From: Zoogloea sp035335645
GTDB lineage: Bacteria > Pseudomonadota > Gammaproteobacteria > Burkholderiales > Rhodocyclaceae
Length of the DNA stretch: 37,538 bases
Assembly (NCBI GenBank): GCA_035335645.1
Contig: DAOQMM010000023.1
Location: forward strand, 1-37,538
Reading direction: 5' to 3'
Part shown: piece by piece, positions 23,802 through 31,765 of the stretch
Numbering within the stretch: position 1 is the stretch's first letter
Layout: each line of letters begins with the position of its first letter
The notes under the pieces: model-generated
Database searches by the model: none
What the model saw: the letters and a program-made list of their open reading frames with translations, nothing else
What the model was told of the DNA's origin: nothing
Program-made: the position numbers and the translations under genes

Positions 23802-24908
23802 ATGGAACGGCGTCGATTCCTCACGCAGGCCGGTGCCGGCATGGCGGCCGGCGCCCTCGCGGCTCCGGCGGCGGCGGCCATGGCCGACCTCCCGATCCTC
23901 AAATGGCGCCTCGCCTCCAGCTTTCCCAAGAGCCTGGATTCGATTCACAGCTCGACGGAATCCCTGGCCCGGCAGGTGGCGCTGCTCACCGGCGGACGCT
24001 TCCAGATCCAGGTCTTCGCCGCCGGCGAACTCGTCCCCAGCGCGGCGGTGCTGGATGCGGTCAAGGACGGTACCGTCGAGATCGGCCACAGTGCGTCCTA
24101 TTACTATGTGGGCAAGGATCCCACCTTCGCCCTCGACACGGGCATCCCTTTCGGCCTCAACAGCCGCCAGCAGATGGCGTGGATGCATGACGGTGGCGGG
24201 CTCGAACTGCTGCGCGACTTCTTCCGCGAGTACGCCATCCACAACATCCCCTGCGGCGCCACCGGCACCCAGATGGGCGGCTGGTTCCGCAAGGAGATCC
24301 GCAGTGTTGAAGACCTCAAGGGCCTCAAGTTCCGCGTCGGCGGCTTTGCCGGTCAGGTCCTCGCCCGCCTCGGCGTGGTGCCCCAGCAGATCCCCGCCGG
24401 CGACATCTACGCAGCCCTCGAAAAAGGTGCCATCGACGCCGCCGAATGGGTCGGCCCCTACGACGACCTGAAGCTCGGTTTCCAGCGGGTCGCCAAGTAC
24501 TACTACTACCCGGGCTTCTGGGAGGGCGGTCCCCAGCTCACCGTTTATGTGAATCTCAAACACTGGAACGCCCTGCCGCCGGAATACCAGGCCGCACTGG
24601 AGAACGCCTGCGCCCTCGCCCATTTGGAGATGCAGGCCCGCTACGACGCCCGCAGCCCGGCCGCCCTGCGCCAGCTCATCGCCTCGGGCACCCAGCTGCG
24701 CCCCTTCTCCCACGAGATCATGAGCGCTGCCTACCAGGCCGCCCACGCACTCTACGACGAAACCGCCGCGAAAAACCCGCGCTTCCGCAAGATCTACGAG
24801 CCCTGGAAGAAATTCCGCGACGACCAGCTGCAGTGGTTCGCCGTGGCCGAGAGCCACTTCGACGCCTTCATGCAGGCGACGCGCGCCGCCGCCCGCAGCC
24901 GCAAATAA
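23802..24908 (+). CDS. TRAP transporter solute-binding protein, TakP-like (copy 1)
   Basis: A 368-residue periplasmic binding protein of the DctP family. A Tat-type signal opens the protein (RRRFLTQAGAG, 3-13). The ligand region includes GTQMGGWFRKEI, the DctP-family arginine R178 (LKGLKFRVGG) and W216 in DAAEWVGPYDD, all close to the 2-oxo-acid binder TakP. The substrate is thus probably a 2-oxo acid or similar carboxylate, by analogy. The start at ATG 23802 has GGAG 9 bases upstream; an upstream TTG at 23784 is less likely. The next gene is a paralogue of equal length, and no DctQ or DctM permease gene is nearby. Confidence 0.9.
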   Translation: MERRRFLTQAGAGMAAGALAAPAAAAMADLPILKWRLASSFPKSLDSIHSSTESLARQVALLTGGRFQIQVFAAGELVPSAAVLDAVKDGTVEIGHSASYYYVGKDPTFALDTGIPFGLNSRQQMAWMHDGGGLELLRDFFREYAIHNIPCGATGTQMGGWFRKEIRSVEDLKGLKFRVGGFAGQVLARLGVVPQQIPAGDIYAALEKGAIDAAEWVGPYDDLKLGFQRVAKYYYYPGFWEGGPQLTVYVNLKHWNALPPEYQAALENACALAHLEMQARYDARSPAALRQLIASGTQLRPFSHEIMSAAYQAAHALYDETAAKNPRFRKIYEPWKKFRDDQLQWFAVAESHFDAFMQATRAAARSRK

Positions 24909-24959
24909 GCCCGGCGGGCCGGATTGGGGTTTTCCCATACTGCGGGAAGGCCGCCGGCT
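24909..24959 (+). repeat. Imperfect hairpin between the two TRAP binding-protein genes
   Basis: Outer arms GCCCGGCGGGCC and GGCCGCCGGC pair imperfectly. Inside, TTCCC (24932-24936) pairs with GGGAA (24944-24948). It follows the first stop directly and lacks a T run. It could limit read-through or protect the upstream mRNA end. Confidence 0.4.
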
Positions 24960-25005
24960 CATGAATAATCGGCATCCAGATTCCAACACCACACGAGGAG
25001 ACAAA

Positions 25006-26109
25006 GTGGAACGACGTTCATTCCTGAAGAAGGCCAGTGCCGGCGTCGCCGCCGGTGCGGTGGCCGCGCCGGCCCTGGCGGCCGAACTGCCCACCATCAA
25101 ATGGCGTCTGGCCTCCAGTTTCCCCAAGAGCCTGGACACCATCTTCGGCGGCGCCGATGTGGTGGCCAAGCGGGTGGCGGCCGCCACCGGCGGCAAGTTC
25201 CAGATCCAGGTGTTCGCCGCCGGCGAGATCGTCCCCGGTCCCGGCGTGATGGACGCCGTGAAGGACGGCACCGTCGAGTGCGGTCACACCTGCTCCTACT
25301 ATTTCGTCGGCAAGGACCCCACCTTCGCCCTCGACACGGCCATCCCCTTCGGCCTCAACAGCCGCCAGCAGACCGCCTGGATGATGGATGGCGGCGGGCT
25401 GGAACTGTTCCGTGAGTTCTTCAAGGACTACAACATCTACAACATCCCCTGCGGCAACACCGGCGCCCAGATGGGCGGCTGGTTCCGCAAGGAGATCAAG
25501 AGCGTCGAGGATCTCAAGGGCCTCAAGTTCCGCTGCGGCGGCTTCGCCGGCCAGGTCCTCGCCCGACTTGGCGTGGTGCCCCAGCAGATTCCCGGCGGCG
25601 ACATCTACCCGGCCCTCGAAAAAGGCACCATCGACGCCGCCGAATGGATCGGCCCCTACGACGACCAGAAGCTGGGCTTCAACAAGGTCGCCAAGTACTA
25701 CTACTACCCGGGCTTCTGGGAAGGCGGCCCGCAGATCAGCCTGTACGTGAACATGAAGCAGTGGGCGGCCCTGCCCAAGGAATACCAGACCATCCTGGAA
25801 GACGCCTGCCTCTATGCCCACGCCGAGATGCAGGCCCGCTACGACGCCAAGAACCCGGGCGCGCTCAAGCAGCTGGTCGGTTCCGGCACTCAGCTGCGCC
25901 CCTTCCCGAACGACGTCCTGGCCGCCGCCTACAAGGCCGCCAACGACCTCTACGACGAAACTGCCGCCAGCAATCCGAAGTTCAAGAAGATCTACGAGGC
26001 CTGGAAGAAATTCCGCGACGACCAGCTGCAATGGTTCGCCGTGGCCGAGAACCGCTTCGACAACTTCATGCAGGCTGCCCGCAACGCCTCGGCCAAGGCC
26101 AAGAAGTAA
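25006..26109 (+). CDS. TRAP transporter solute-binding protein, TakP-like (copy 2)
   Basis: A 367-residue paralogue of the preceding gene; the mature parts align by eye without gaps and about 70% of residues agree. It has a Tat-type signal (ERRSFLKKASAG) ending ALAAE, the arginine R176 in LKGLKFRCGG, and W214 in DAAEWIGPYDD. I choose the GTG at 25006 because GAGGAG lies 5 bases upstream and the N terminus then matches copy 1; the ATG at 24961 would add 15 unconserved residues. Copy 2 has extra cysteines (in VECGHTCSYY and FRCGG) not in copy 1. A strong terminator follows. Confidence 0.9.
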   Translation: MERRSFLKKASAGVAAGAVAAPALAAELPTIKWRLASSFPKSLDTIFGGADVVAKRVAAATGGKFQIQVFAAGEIVPGPGVMDAVKDGTVECGHTCSYYFVGKDPTFALDTAIPFGLNSRQQTAWMMDGGGLELFREFFKDYNIYNIPCGNTGAQMGGWFRKEIKSVEDLKGLKFRCGGFAGQVLARLGVVPQQIPGGDIYPALEKGTIDAAEWIGPYDDQKLGFNKVAKYYYYPGFWEGGPQISLYVNMKQWAALPKEYQTILEDACLYAHAEMQARYDAKNPGALKQLVGSGTQLRPFPNDVLAAAYKAANDLYDETAASNPKFKKIYEAWKKFRDDQLQWFAVAENRFDNFMQAARNASAKAKK

Positions 26110-26140
26110 GCGCCCGCCACCCCCTGGGCGGGTTTGATCC

Positions 26141-26168
26141 GGGCCGTGTCCGCACGGCCCGCTTTTTT
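26141..26168 (+). terminator. Rho-independent terminator after the TRAP pair
   Basis: GGGCCGTG and CACGGCCC form a perfect 8-bp stem with loop TCCG, followed by GC and six T. A second small GC hairpin (about 26112-26132) precedes it. This separates the binding proteins from lrgA transcriptionally. Confidence 0.9.
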
Positions 26169-26182
26169 GAGGAAGACCGCCC

Positions 26183-26539
26183 ATGATTGCCGCCTTCGCC
26201 CTCCTCCTGGGCTTCCAGCTTGCTGGGGAAACCCTGCGTGTTGCCCTGCATCTGCCGGTGCCTGGCCCGGTGATGGGCATGGCGTTGCTGCTCGTCTATC
26301 TGATCTTCCGCGGCGGTCCGGACGATGGCCTGCGGACCACCTCCGGCGGCCTGCTGCAGCACTTGTCCCTGCTCTTTGTGCCCGCCGGCACCGGGGTGAT
26401 GCTCCACGCCGGACGCCTCGCCGACGAAGCCGGCCCGATCCTCGTGGCCCTCGTCGCCAGCACCGTGCTGGGCCTCGCCGCCACCGGCCTGACCCTGCAC
26501 GCTCTCACCCGCCGCAGTCGCCAGGAAGACGCGCAATGA
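26183..26539 (+). CDS. lrgA: CidA/LrgA family membrane protein
   Basis: A 118-residue, holin-like protein with about four membrane helices. The family signature is LPVPGPVMGMALLLVYL (about 24-40), followed by LLFVPAGTGVM (about 65-75). The family was first linked to control of murein hydrolases and cell death in Staphylococcus; B. subtilis and plant relatives move pyruvate or glycolate. CidA and LrgA cannot be told apart by sequence here. GAGGA precedes ATG 26183 by 9 bases. The 4-nt overlap with the next gene shows the usual LrgA-LrgB pairing. Confidence 0.88.
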   Translation: MIAAFALLLGFQLAGETLRVALHLPVPGPVMGMALLLVYLIFRGGPDDGLRTTSGGLLQHLSLLFVPAGTGVMLHAGRLADEAGPILVALVASTVLGLAATGLTLHALTRRSRQEDAQ

Positions 26540-27270
26540 GCAGCGGGATGACCGAAATCTGGGTGTACCTCTCCGCCCAACCCCTGTTGTGGCTCTCCCT
26601 CACGCTGGCCGCCTACCTCGTGGCCCTGACCCTGCACCGCAAGGCGGGAGCTCATCCGGCGGTCAACCCGGTGCTGCTGTCGGTGCTGATCCTGGTCGGC
26701 CTGCTCGTCGCCACCGGCACGCCCTACCAGCACTACTTCGACGGCGCCCAGTTCGTGCATTTCCTCCTCGGACCCACCACCGTCGCCCTCGCCGTACCGC
26801 TGCACGCCCAGCTCAAGCGCCTCGTCGCGATGGGCGGCCCGCTCCTCATTGCCCTCGCCGTGGGCTCGCTGACCGCCGGCCTGTCGGCCTACGCCATCGG
26901 CGCCCTGCTGGGCGCCAGCACACCGACGGTGATCTCCCTGGCGCCAAAATCCGTCACCACGCCCATCGCCATGGGCATCGCCGAGCGGCTCGGCGGGCTG
27001 GCGTCCCTGACCGCAGTGTTCGTGATCCTCACCGGTATCTTCGGTGCCATCTTCGCCACCGGCCTGCTGCACCGCCTGGGCGTCAAGGACGAGGCCAGCA
27101 CGGGCTTCGCCCTCGGCCTGGCGTCCCACGGTATCGGCACTGCGCGGGCCTTCCAGCTGTCTGAGCAGACCGGCGCCTTTGCCGCCCTGGCGATGGGCCT
27201 CAACGGCCTGTTCACCGCCCTCACGCTGCCCTGGCTGCTGCCCCTCCTCGCCCCCCTCTTGAGCCGCTGA
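26536..27270 (+). CDS. lrgB: CidB/LrgB family membrane protein
   Basis: A 244-residue protein with about six or seven membrane helices. Family blocks are LLGPTTVALAVPL (about 76-88), SLAPKSVTTPIAMGIAE (about 134-150) and GLASHGIGTARAFQLSE (about 194-210). It functions with LrgA; proposed roles are regulation of autolysis or uptake of short carboxylates. The start ATG 26536 overlaps the lrgA stop. A longer reading of this frame is lrgA shadow. The following Gate-domain gene begins after 3 bases, so the three are likely cotranscribed. Confidence 0.92.
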   Translation: MSSGMTEIWVYLSAQPLLWLSLTLAAYLVALTLHRKAGAHPAVNPVLLSVLILVGLLVATGTPYQHYFDGAQFVHFLLGPTTVALAVPLHAQLKRLVAMGGPLLIALAVGSLTAGLSAYAIGALLGASTPTVISLAPKSVTTPIAMGIAERLGGLASLTAVFVILTGIFGAIFATGLLHRLGVKDEASTGFALGLASHGIGTARAFQLSEQTGAFAALAMGLNGLFTALTLPWLLPLLAPLLSR

Positions 27271-27273
27271 ACC

Positions 27274-28215
27274 ATGGACCTGCTCATCGACGTCATCCTC
27301 AAGGCGGGCCGCTCCGCCGTCGAACTGTCCTTCTTCGTGCTGCTACCCGTGATGGTGGTGATGCTGTCCCTGATGCGCCTACTCGAAGCCCGCGGCGTGC
27401 TGGACTGGCTGGTGGAAAAGCTCGCCCCGGCCCTGCGTCCGCTGGGTCTAACCGGGCTCGGCGTGTTCGCGGCGCTGCAGATCAATTTCGTGAGCTTTGC
27501 TGCCCCCGTCGCCACCCTGGCGATGATGGACCAGCGTGGCGCGTCCAGCCGCCATCTGGCGGCCACCCTGGCCATGGTGATGGCCATGGCCCAGGCCAAT
27601 GTGTCCATGCCGATGGCCGCCATGGGCCTGCACTTCGGCATCGTGCTGGGCTGGTCGCTGGTAGGCGGGCTGGTCGCAGCTGCCGCCACCTATTACGGTT
27701 TCGGCCGGCATCTGAGCGCGGTCGAACACACCCTCGACGAAACGCTCAATCACCCGGTGGCGGAATCCGCCAAGGGCGTGCTGGACGTCATCAACCGGGC
27801 CGGCGCCGAGGCCTTCAAGATCGCGGTGGGCGCGATCCCCATGCTGGTCCTGTCCCTGACCGTTGTACTCGCCCTGCGCCGCCTGGGCGCCCTCGACGTG
27901 CTCACCGGCCTGCTCGCGCCGATCCTGCTTGCGGTTGGCGCCGATCCGGCCCTGATTCTGCCCACGCTGACCAAATACCTGGCCGGCGGCACGGCCATGA
28001 TGGGCGTCATGGACGAGATGCTGCGGGCCGGCACGGCCACCGCCGCCACCCTCAACGGCGCCAGCGCCGGCCTGCTGATCCATCCTCTCGACATTCCCGG
28101 CGTGGCCGTGCTGATATCTGCCGGCCGGCGCGTGGCCGATGTGTGGAAGCCCGCCGCCCTCGGGGCCGGAGTGGGCATTCTGGCACGGGTCGCCGGACAC
28201 CTTGTGGTCGGCTGA
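27274..28215 (+). CDS. Nucleoside-recognition (Gate) domain membrane protein
   Basis: A 313-residue protein with about eight membrane helices arranged as two Gate-like halves: one around 20-140 (INFVSFAAPVATLAMMDQRG, AMAQANVSMPMAAMG) and a second around 180-300 (LPTLTKYLAGGTAMMG, LLIHPLDIPGVAVL). Gate domains occur in concentrative nucleoside transporters and spore-maturation proteins SpmA/SpmB; this arrangement is closest to uncharacterised membrane members. The substrate is unknown. It is three bases after lrgB and 113 bases before the IclR regulator, so control by that regulator is possible. Confidence 0.8.
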   Translation: MDLLIDVILKAGRSAVELSFFVLLPVMVVMLSLMRLLEARGVLDWLVEKLAPALRPLGLTGLGVFAALQINFVSFAAPVATLAMMDQRGASSRHLAATLAMVMAMAQANVSMPMAAMGLHFGIVLGWSLVGGLVAAAATYYGFGRHLSAVEHTLDETLNHPVAESAKGVLDVINRAGAEAFKIAVGAIPMLVLSLTVVLALRRLGALDVLTGLLAPILLAVGADPALILPTLTKYLAGGTAMMGVMDEMLRAGTATAATLNGASAGLLIHPLDIPGVAVLISAGRRVADVWKPAALGAGVGILARVAGHLVVG

Positions 28216-28289
28216 GACCCCGGCAGCCCTCCCCCTGCGCGCAGACCACCTGAGTGGCGCGGAACATGCATCGCACACCGGGCTTGCCA

Positions 28290-28314
28290 CGCCATTTCAT
28301 TAGGCGAAATGGCG
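28290..28314. promoter_or_regulatory. Inverted repeat upstream of iclR-type gene, candidate operator
   Basis: CGCCATTTC (28290-28298) and GAAATGGCG (28306-28314) are perfect 9-bp arms around ATTAGGC. The repeat lies 14 bases before the chosen ATG of the IclR-family gene. IclR proteins bind palindromes as dimers and often repress themselves, so an autoregulatory operator is likely. Confidence 0.6.
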
Positions 28315-28328
28315 CCTTCTGCGCTACC

Positions 28329-29147
28329 ATGCGCGCTCCTTCCCGATCCCGGCCGAAACCGTTGTCCACCGCGCCTGAACCCGCCGCCAAGAATCCCATC
28401 CAGGTCATCGAGCGCATGATGAAGCTGCTCGACGTGCTGGCGGAATACTCCGATCCGGTGCCCCTTAAGCAGCTCGCCCTGGAGACCGGTCTGCACCCCT
28501 CGACCGCGCACCGCATCCTGGGCGCCATGAGTGGCAGCGGTTTCGTCGAACGCAGCGAGGCCGGCGCCTATCGCCTGGGCATCCGCCTGCTGGAACTGGG
28601 CAGCCTGGTCAAATCGCGCATCTCCCTGCGGGAAACCGCCATGCCGGCCATGCTCCGGCTGCACGCCGAAACCGGCGAGAGCGTTAACCTGGGCATCCGC
28701 GCCGGTGACGAGATCGTCTATGTGGAACGGACCTCCAGCGGCCGCTCGTCGGTGCGCGTGGTCCACATCGTCGGCGCCCGTGCCCCCCTTCATACCACCG
28801 CCACCGGCAAGCTCTTTCTTGTGGAGGACGGCGCCCACCAGGTCAAGGAATACGCGCGCCGCACCGGCCTGCCCGGCACCACGCCCACCTCCATCACCAC
28901 CCTCGCGGCCCTTGAGAAGGAACTGGACAAGGTGCGCCGCCACGGCGTGGCCTACGATCTGGACGAGGTGGAAAACGGCGTGCGCTGCATCGCCGCCGGC
29001 ATCCGCGACGATAGCGGCGAGTTGGTGGCCGGCCTGTCCCTGTCCACCCCGGCCGAGCGCTTCAATCCTGACTGGGCGCCTCTCATCAAGGCCACGGCCG
29101 ACGAGATCTCCCGCGCCCTCGGCTACGTCCCGCCGGCCGGGCGCTGA
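28329..29147 (+). CDS. IclR-family transcriptional regulator
   Basis: A 272-residue regulator. A winged helix-turn-helix (about 24-85) includes IERMMKLLDVLAEYSDPVPL, then the recognition part LHPSTAHRILGAM. An IclR effector domain follows (about 100-268), with HTTATGKLF and GVRCIAAGIRDDSGE typical of the family. The effector is probably a small carboxylate or aromatic acid, unspecified by sequence. Earlier in-frame starts (GTG 28254, ATG 28266) would place the inverted repeat at 28290-28314 inside the gene, so ATG 28329 is preferred; no Shine-Dalgarno supports any of them. A terminator follows. Confidence 0.88.
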   Translation: MRAPSRSRPKPLSTAPEPAAKNPIQVIERMMKLLDVLAEYSDPVPLKQLALETGLHPSTAHRILGAMSGSGFVERSEAGAYRLGIRLLELGSLVKSRISLRETAMPAMLRLHAETGESVNLGIRAGDEIVYVERTSSGRSSVRVVHIVGARAPLHTTATGKLFLVEDGAHQVKEYARRTGLPGTTPTSITTLAALEKELDKVRRHGVAYDLDEVENGVRCIAAGIRDDSGELVAGLSLSTPAERFNPDWAPLIKATADEISRALGYVPPAGR

Positions 29148-29164
29148 TCCACGGCACCCATGAA

Positions 29165-29189
29165 AGGGGCTCCCGCGGGAGCCCTTTTT
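29165..29189 (+). terminator. Rho-independent terminator of the IclR gene
   Basis: GGGCTCCC pairs with GGGAGCCC around GC, followed by TTTTTCTT. It stands between convergent genes; the left side has only three A, so termination of pbpG from the other strand would be weaker. Confidence 0.85.
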
Positions 29190-29210
29190 CTTGATCGGCG
29201 GGATACCGAA

Positions 29211-30236
29211 TCAGGTGGTCGGACCGCCGCGCACCACCTCCGCCAGACGCTGCTGGGCTGCCGCGCTCTCGAGCCAGCGCTTGACCCGCTGGGCATCCGC
29301 CACACGGGTGAAGCGGCCGAAGGAGTCGAGCAGCACGATGATCATCGGCTTATTGAGCAGCCAGGCCTGCATCACCAGGCATTTGCCCGACTCGTTGATG
29401 AAGCCGGTCTTGGAGACGCCGATCTGCCAGTCCGGGCTCTTCACCAGTGCGTTGGTGTTACCGAACTGACGTGGCCGGCCGTTGAGATACACGGTGTAGT
29501 TGCCAGTGGTGGAGAACTCGCGGATCAGCGGATAGCGGGACGCCGCGGACACCATCTTGACCAGATCGCGGGCGCTGGACACGTTGGCGGAGTTCAGCCC
29601 GGTGCTGTCGGAAAAGCGGGTGTCCTTGAGGCCCAGGGACACCGCCTTGCGGTTCATCGCCGCCACGAAGGCCGGCAAACCGCCCGGATAATGCCGGGCC
29701 AGCGCAGATGCGGCACGGTTTTCAGAGGACATCAGGGCCAGGCGCAGCATGTCCTCACGGGTCAGGTCCACGCCCACCGGCAGATGGGAACTGCTGCCCC
29801 GCAGGGTATCCACGTCGTCGTTGGCGACGGTGAGGACTTCGCCCAGATTGAGGCGGGCATCCAGCACCACCATGGCGGTCATCAGTTTGGTGATGGAGGC
29901 AATCGGCAGCACAGCGTCGGAATTCTTTTCCAGCAGCACCGTGCCGGTGGCCTGGTCCGCCACCATGAAGGCCGCGGACGCCAGGACCGGATTGCCTTCA
30001 TGGTCCATCTCCGGCGCCACCGCGAGGGCAGCGGTACGCTGCACCTGGGGCGATGCGAAAGCGGCGCGGGCGGCGGCCCGGTTACGGGCCTTGGCGTTCT
30101 TGGCCGGCGCGGGCGCCGCCTTGGCCACAAAAGATTTCTTGGCCGGACGGTGCGTGGCGGCCAAGGCGTCCGCCGGACCCGTGGCCTGGAGCGCGACAGC
30201 ACCAGCCAGCGCCAGGAGCGATTTGCGAATGTTCAT
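29211..30236 (-). CDS. pbpG: D-alanyl-D-alanine endopeptidase (PBP7/8 type)
   Basis: A 341-residue penicillin-binding protein of the S11 family, which cleaves D-Ala-mDAP crosslinks in peptidoglycan. All three active-site motifs are present: S114-I-T-K117, S171-E-N173, and K276-T-G278. A signal peptide (about 1-27) is followed by a 50-residue Ala/Lys-rich linker, longer than in E. coli PbpG. There is no C-terminal amphipathic anchor of the PBP5 type, favouring the endopeptidase. The start at 30236 gives a good signal peptide but lacks a clear Shine-Dalgarno. It appears to be transcribed alone. Confidence 0.9.
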   Translation of the reverse strand: MNIRKSLLALAGAVALQATGPADALAATHRPAKKSFVAKAAPAPAKNAKARNRAAARAAFASPQVQRTAALAVAPEMDHEGNPVLASAAFMVADQATGTVLLEKNSDAVLPIASITKLMTAMVVLDARLNLGEVLTVANDDVDTLRGSSSHLPVGVDLTREDMLRLALMSSENRAASALARHYPGGLPAFVAAMNRKAVSLGLKDTRFSDSTGLNSANVSSARDLVKMVSAASRYPLIREFSTTGNYTVYLNGRPRQFGNTNALVKSPDWQIGVSKTGFINESGKCLVMQAWLLNKPMIIVLLDSFGRFTRVADAQRVKRWLESAAAQQRLAEVVRGGPTT

Positions 30237-30374
30237 TGTGTTACGTCGATTCTGATTCCGGGTGAGGGGAAGGCGAGGCCTCCCCGAAAGATCCGGCCCA
30301 CCTGCCGGCGTACGTCCCCGCACGCCTGAGACGGACCGCCGCCGAGTTCCAATTCTAACGGCAGACTTCTATTT

Positions 30375-30403
30375 AAAATAAAGGCTTATTCAGAAAATTT
30401 AAA
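30375..30403 (-). promoter_or_regulatory. Candidate promoter of pbpG
   Basis: On the minus strand TTTAAA (30398-30403) and TATTTT (30375-30380) are 17 bp apart, inside the only markedly AT-rich stretch of the neighbourhood. Each box matches 4 of 6 consensus positions. Transcription would start near 30368, giving a leader of about 130 bases. Confidence 0.4.
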
Positions 30404-30416
30404 GTTTTTTCTGAAT
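30388..30416. repeat. 10-bp inverted repeat over the pbpG -35 region
   Basis: ATTCAGAAAA (30388-30397) and TTTTCTGAAT (30407-30416) are perfect arms around nine bases. The candidate pbpG -35 lies in the loop, so this could be an operator, or an mRNA hairpin after the upstream patatin gene. The 11-mer CAATTCTAACG occurs on both sides (30350-30360 and 30433-30443). Confidence 0.5.
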
Positions 30417-30453
30417 CTGCACTCGTAGCTAGCAATTCTAACGCATGAAGGGC

Positions 30454-31611
30454 TCAATCCGACGACCGGCCTTGCACGGAATCAAGTCCGAGGAAGCGCG
30501 CGATCTCGCCGCGCCGGGCCATGGCGTCGCGATAGCCCAGTTCCACCAGGGCGCGGGTATAGGACCGCTCGAAGAGCAGATAGGAAAGCAGCATCGACCC
30601 GTTCCTGCGGGTGGCCCCGACACCGCGCAGGACCAAGCGCAGCGCCGGCGGCAGGGCGTTGCGGTAGCGGGCAGCGATGTACTCGAGCCGCTGGGACGGC
30701 GCGATCACCAGCGTCTCGATGGGTCTCAACGGGATGCCGGCAGCCTCTCGGGCCCCCGGCGGTAGTGCTGCCAGGGTTGCGTTGATGCGCTCCAGGCGCT
30801 CCAGATCGGTGGTCAGCCCATCCAGGAAGATGCTCGCCATCGCATGCCCCGCCACCTGGGCCGGCGACGGGTAGTCGTAGGTCCGCTGCCGCGCCTCCTC
30901 GCCACGCCGCCCGGCGCCGATCACCAGAATGCGCCGTGCGCCCAGATGGATGGCCGGACTGACGGGTGCCTGCTGGCGCATGGAGCCATCACCGAAGTAT
31001 TCCCGGTGGAGCCGGACCGCCGGGAACACGAACGGAATCGCGCTGGAGGCCAGCAGATGATCGACCGCCAGACTGGCGCGCAGCCCGACCCGCTGGGCGC
31101 GTCGCCAGGGCTCCAGCGCCGGGACGCCCTGAAAGAACGACAGGCTCTCGCCCGAGGTATAGCCGGACGCCGTGACGGACACGGCACGCAGATGGCCGTC
31201 CGCGATGGCGCGGTCGATGGCGCCGAAATCCAGCATCGCCGTCAGCAGCGCGCGAAGCGGCTCGTTGTCCAGCAGGGAGCGGGGCACCTGATGGAACAAC
31301 CAGCCCAGGAAGATCGCCGACCCCCAGCGCGTGACCGAGCGCACCACCGCCGCAGTGTCGGCGCGATACACCTGATCCACGTGAAAGTTGCGCCAGATGA
31401 ACGCCAGCTTGCGCACAGCCGCATCGAAGTCGGCCGAATAGGCCGCGAGGGCCACCGCATTGACGGCACCCGCTGACGTTCCGCACAGGATCGGGAATGG
31501 ATTGCCGGAGCGTTTGCCCCAGACATCGCGGATGGCCACCAGGACGCCCACCTGATAGGCCGCCCGAGCGCCACCGCCCGTGAGTACCAGCGCCGTCCGC
31601 CCGTCCGTCAT
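30454..31611 (-). CDS. Patatin-like phospholipase family protein
   Basis: A 385-residue lipid acyl hydrolase-like protein with a Ser-Asp dyad. The oxyanion-hole motif is TGGGARAAYQVG (11-22), the nucleophile S46 lies in GTSAG, and the aspartate D208 in FGDGSMRQ. No signal peptide is present, so it is predicted to be cytosolic or membrane-associated; the substrate is unknown. The ATG at 31611 has a strong GGAGGAGGGG upstream. It is transcribed towards pbpG, 217 bases apart, and follows maeB at a distance of 154 bp with nothing recognised between. Confidence 0.9.
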   Translation of the reverse strand: MTDGRTALVLTGGGARAAYQVGVLVAIRDVWGKRSGNPFPILCGTSAGAVNAVALAAYSADFDAAVRKLAFIWRNFHVDQVYRADTAAVVRSVTRWGSAIFLGWLFHQVPRSLLDNEPLRALLTAMLDFGAIDRAIADGHLRAVSVTASGYTSGESLSFFQGVPALEPWRRAQRVGLRASLAVDHLLASSAIPFVFPAVRLHREYFGDGSMRQQAPVSPAIHLGARRILVIGAGRRGEEARQRTYDYPSPAQVAGHAMASIFLDGLTTDLERLERINATLAALPPGAREAAGIPLRPIETLVIAPSQRLEYIAARYRNALPPALRLVLRGVGATRRNGSMLLSYLLFERSYTRALVELGYRDAMARRGEIARFLGLDSVQGRSSD

Positions 31612-31765
31612 GCCCCTCCTCCGTGCGCCGACATTCCGTCACGCCCACCCGCGACCGCGGGCGTCATGCCCCTTTCAAGCAGTGATAACGGCCGCCTGGA
31701 GCGTCGGCGCAGGGTTGACCCGGCCGCGGGCGCCATCACGCGGCCCCGGCGGCCGTGCCGGCGAC

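Noticed and set aside
21806..23929. 707-residue reading joining darP with upstream sequence
   Set aside because: Only the last 182 codons match DarP; the rest lies antisense to pmbA and is a frame extension without stops.
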